A stretch of 64,000 nucleotides of DNA. Origin: Hyphomicrobiales bacterium. GTDB taxonomy: Bacteria > Pseudomonadota > Alphaproteobacteria > Rhizobiales > Rhizobiaceae. A model generated the notes under the pieces. It worked only from the letters and a program-made list of their open reading frames with translations. It did not search any database and was not told the DNA's origin. The stretch covers positions 51,917 through 115,916 of the forward strand of contig UCMS01000024.1 in the NCBI GenBank assembly GCA_900473805.1, given 5' to 3'. Shown piece after piece: positions 61,847-64,000 of the stretch. The number at the start of each line of letters is the position of its first letter. Within the stretch, counting starts at the first letter, position 1. Made by a program: the position numbers and the translations under genes.

Positions 61847-61875
61847 GAATAATTGACGTTGACGTGCACGTCAAC
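61847..61875 (-). promoter_or_regulatory. Promoter of etfB with overlapping 16-bp operator palindrome
   Basis: The palindrome TTGACGTGCACGTCAA (61859-61874) is perfect and is joined by a further TTGACG half-site at 61853-61858. On the minus strand TTGACG as -35, a 17-nt spacer and TATTCC as -10 are visible. The operator covers the -35. The pattern TTGACGT-N2-ACGTCAA resembles sites of LiuR-type MerR regulators of branched-chain and fatty acid breakdown; this assignment is inference. Confidence 0.55.
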
Positions 61876-61888
61876 CGACGACCTGTCG

Positions 61889-62818
61889 TCATCGGCCCCA
61901 GTGGGTGACCTTGCGTGGCGGGGTTGCCGGGCCAGCACCAGATCCCGTTCCCACAGTGGTCTCAGCGCCCGTCCCGGCGCGATCGCCGTCATCGGCCCCA
62001 CCACTCCGGCCTACTTCCGAACCGGACGTTGCCCGAGATCCGCTCCCTGCCGGAAAGGCCGGCCTCGCGCCCCAGGGGCCCGCCGCCAGTCCGTCGACCG
62101 GCCGCGCCACATGTTCGACAGCCCTCGGCGTCACAATGCTGCGGTCGAAGAGCGGCACGCCCGGACGTCGCAAAACGATCACCAGCAAAGCGCCCGCCAG
62201 GATGCCGCCGACATGCGCGCCCCAGGAAACCCCGCCGTCTGCATCGATCACCAGCATCACGAATTGCTGACCGATCCAGAAGAGGAGCGGGATGAAGGCC
62301 GGCAGCGGCAGTGGAAAGCGCATGAAAACCAGAACCCAGACCCGGACCTTCGGATGCAGCATGACATAGGCCGCAACGACACCGGACACGGCGCCGGAGG
62401 CGCCGATCAACGGCGCCTGGCTCACCGGCATCACCAGTCCGTGCACCAGCGCACCGGCGGCCGCGCAGGCGAGATAGAACAACAGAAACCTGAGGTGCCC
62501 CATCGCATCCTCGACATTGTCGCCGAAGACCCAGAGGAAGAGCATGTTGGAGCCGAGATGCAGCCAGCTGCCATGCAGGAAGGCATAGGTCACATAGGTC
62601 GCCCAATCCGGCACCAGCACGAGCGACGGATCGAGTGTGGCGCCCCCGAGCAGGATGGCCGGGATGAAGCCGAGGCCATAGACGCCGAGTTCATAGGCCG
62701 CATCCGGCACCACGCTTGCCAGCGCATAGGAAATCACATTCGCCGCAATCAGCCCGAGCGTCACATATTGCCGCCGGATGTGCTTCAGCGCGTTGCGGTC
62801 ATGCAGGGGAATGAACAT
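61889..62818 (-). CDS. Rhomboid family intramembrane serine protease
   Basis: A 309-residue protein. Six or so membrane segments lie between about residues 18 and 215. The catalytic serine is in GASGAVSGV (about 139-147), the catalytic histidine in WGAHVGGILAG (about 199-209), and the HGSWLHLGSNMLFLWVFGDNVE loop is typical. The last about 85 residues are a soluble Gly/Ser/Pro/Arg-rich tail that is probably disordered. Substrate unknown. It has its own start at 62818 and is not clearly linked to the etf genes. Confidence 0.93.
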   Translation of the reverse strand: MFIPLHDRNALKHIRRQYVTLGLIAANVISYALASVVPDAAYELGVYGLGFIPAILLGGATLDPSLVLVPDWATYVTYAFLHGSWLHLGSNMLFLWVFGDNVEDAMGHLRFLLFYLACAAAGALVHGLVMPVSQAPLIGASGAVSGVVAAYVMLHPKVRVWVLVFMRFPLPLPAFIPLLFWIGQQFVMLVIDADGGVSWGAHVGGILAGALLVIVLRRPGVPLFDRSIVTPRAVEHVARPVDGLAAGPWGARPAFPAGSGSRATSGSEVGRSGGADDGDRAGTGAETTVGTGSGAGPATPPRKVTHWGR

Positions 62819-62951
62819 CGCGCCTCGTCGGGTTCGCCGGAATTGGGTCGGCGGATGCTAGCGCAGGTTGGGGGATGGGGACAGGGGGGAAGGCGGCGCA
62901 GGTGCCGCAGGTTTCAATAGTTGTACCGTTGGCACTCACGGCAAAGTTGTT

Positions 62952-63266
62952 TCAGGTATGGGGTCTCTTACCCGCAGCCTCTCCCATCAATTCGTAATAC
63001 AAATCCCGCCAATCGGGATTGAAGCCCTCAATCAGCGCGATCTTCCACTGCCGATACCAGCGCTTCAGCGACTTCTCCCGCTGTATTGCCGTGCCGATGC
63101 TGTCATGCTCCTCGTACCAAACCAATTGCCGGCAACCATACTTCGACGCGAATCCCGGTGTCAGCGTGTCGCGATGCTCATAGATCCGTCGCTCCAGATC
63201 GGACGCTACGCCGATATAGAGGGTGCCACGCTTGTGGTTGGTGACGATGTAGACATATCCCGCCAT
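62952..63266 (-). CDS. GIY-YIG domain protein (UPF0213/YhbQ-like)
   Basis: A 104-residue single-domain GIY-YIG protein. The signature is YVYIVTN (GIY half) and TLYIGVASDLERRIYEHR (YIG half with the catalytic Arg), and a Glu near IALIEGFNPDW. Small stand-alone proteins of this kind are very common in rhizobia, often present in several copies next to palindromic repeats; a nuclease role is assumed from the fold. The ATG at 63266 is the family start. REP-like repeats begin 13 nt upstream of it. Confidence 0.9.
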   Translation of the reverse strand: MAGYVYIVTNHKRGTLYIGVASDLERRIYEHRDTLTPGFASKYGCRQLVWYEEHDSIGTAIQREKSLKRWYRQWKIALIEGFNPDWRDLYYELMGEAAGKRPHT

Positions 63267-63278
63267 GCGTGCAGTTTG

Positions 63279-63450
63279 CTTGTGTCTGGATCCTCGGGTC
63301 AAGCCCGAGGATGACGACTATGGTAAGGGCTTGGTATTCTCCTCCTTTGCTTCAGCACGTGTCGTCTGCGGAGGATACCGCCCCTCCCCAAACTCCGTCA
63401 TCCTCGTCCTCGGGTTTAACCCGAGGATGACCCGAGGATCCAAACACAAG
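63279..63450. repeat. 172-bp element with 22-nt inverted ends, REP/MITE-like
   Basis: The ends 63279-63300 and 63429-63450 are inverted copies that match at 21 of 22 positions. Each end is joined to its own palindrome: a 9-bp stem at 63290-63312 and a 10-bp stem with a single-base apex at 63407-63427, both based on CCTCGGG/CCCGAGG. Similar CCTCGGG palindromes are common between genes in rhizobia. Confidence 0.75.
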
Positions 63451-63506
63451 CCTGCCAACAGGTGACGTCGCGTTTGCCGGCTTTGCCCCTCATTCTCATC
63501 ACTTCA

Positions 63507-63568
63507 GCCCCTCATCCGCCTGCCGGCACCTTCTCCCCGCCTGCGGGGAAAGGGCAGGGTGAGGGGGC
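63507..63568. repeat. Palindromic intergenic repeat (GC-rich, rhizobial type)
   Basis: Outer arms of about 11 nt (63507-63517 and 63557-63568, imperfect) enclose the perfect stem CCCCGC (63535-63540) with GCGGGG (63543-63548). Sequences of this type (CCCTCATCC...CTTCTCCCCGC) are dispersed intergenic repeats in Rhizobiales. Confidence 0.7.
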
Positions 63569-64000
63569 AAAGGCCAAAAACGCGGCGTCAGCGGCAAAAA
63601 AAGGGGGATGAATTCGAGACATTTCCCAGCAAAATCAAACCCCGACACATTTTTTCATCCCCGCACATTGGCACCCTCGTAGACTCAACCCCGTCCCGCC
63701 CTCGGATACACCTGACGATGCGATGTCAGGCGAGGCGGGGCCGGCGCCGGGGTGGAGGGTTGTCGCAGATCCAAGATCCCGGCCCGCTGCAACGGTCTCC
63801 CTCCGGACGTGGGGCTGGATACGAAGGTGACGGGGTCGGATGCCTCTTCACTGGATACCCCGATCGGAAGGACGTGCCTCAGAGGCACACAGACAAGGCG
63901 CCCGTGCTGTCGCGAAGAACCCAGGCGGCGGGGCGAAACAAACGGCGGGGATGAGGACCGAGGTCGAAAATGACCATGGCCGCATCCCCCGGGCGAGGGT

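Larger units (their letters stand above)
63267..64000. other. Non-coding region with REP-like palindromes and hairpins
   Basis: About 730 nt to the right edge without a gene that I can support. It holds a 172-bp element with inverted ends (63279-63450), a second palindromic repeat (63507-63568), a strong compound hairpin (about 63692-63742) and a small perfect hairpin (63874-63888). A continuous frame at 63559-63954 has Arg/Gly-rich composition without similarity that I recognise. Confidence 0.6.

Noticed and set aside
63279..63568. CRISPR array
   Set aside because: The repeats are palindromic and few, with unequal spacing and no Cas genes.
63559..63954. 131-codon frame at the right edge
   Set aside because: Composition is Arg/Gly/Pro-rich, no domain is seen, and it runs through palindromes and hairpins. 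Treated as non-coding.

Overview
The window looks like chromosomal backbone from a member of the Rhizobiaceae (Rhizobium/Agrobacterium-like alphaproteobacteria). The evidence is the gene content and order: TamAB, ALAS-type hemA, aroK-aroB-CorC, xerD-accA, cobS-cobT, tyrC with a DUF2125 gene, ftsE-ftsX, hpt-cpdR, a TIGR02302 gene next to lysA-lptM-argH, and hbd-etfA-etfB. GC is high, starts are often GTG or TTG, and a FixK/FNR-type box lies in front of hemA. Genus cannot be fixed from the sequence. No rRNA, CRISPR array, prophage or insertion sequence was seen; one tRNA is present.

Layout. 1-3.0 kb: outer-membrane assembly genes tamB (cut by the window edge) and tamA, then a glycine-zipper lipoprotein. 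3.3-7.1 kb: a coxS-coxL-coxM molybdenum hydroxylase operon of the form II type. 7.1-10.9 kb: hemA, a serine hydrolase and dxr. 11.0-17.6 kb: a metal P-type ATPase and a compact stress block (BON protein, DUF892 ferritin-like protein, topoisomerase IB, ECF sigma factor, several small proteins) with repeated GGAAC-N16/17-sGTT promoter candidates, then tRNA-Arg(CCT). 17.9-21.7 kb: M20 amidohydrolase, D,D-carboxypeptidase, CobW-type GTPase, TusA-like protein. 21.7-28.8 kb: L,D-transpeptidase lipoprotein, accA, xerD, a 49-residue membrane protein, aroK-aroB-corC, bolA. 28.9-34.3 kb: J-domain protein, cobS, cobT, phytase-like lipoprotein, membrane protein. 34.3-47.5 kb: YhhQ transporter, rpmB, DUF3108, DMT transporter, lysoplasmalogenase, cupin, gloB, methyltransferase, tyrC, DUF2125, gamma-glutamylcyclotransferase, plsC, YdcF, ftsX-ftsE, a DUF3426-like protein and hpt. 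47.6-54.9 kb: cpdR, a TIGR02302 membrane protein, lysA, lptM, argH, tlpA.

55.1-58.7 kb holds the most interesting part: a three-gene cassette encoding a UbiA prenyltransferase of the decaprenyl-phosphate phosphoribosyltransferase type fused to a HAD phosphatase, a large polytopic membrane protein resembling GT-C glycosyltransferases, and an ArnE/SMR-like small transporter. Together they look like a polyprenyl-phosphate-pentose synthesis, transfer and flipping route. The cassette uses TTA, CTA and ATA codons that look scarce in the neighbouring backbone genes, and it sits between backbone genes (tlpA and hbd-etfAB).

58.9-64 kb: hbd, etfA, etfB (with a perfect 16-bp operator-like palindrome at the promoter), rhomboid protease, GIY-YIG protein, then about 0.73 kb without a convincing gene but with REP-like palindromes and strong hairpins.
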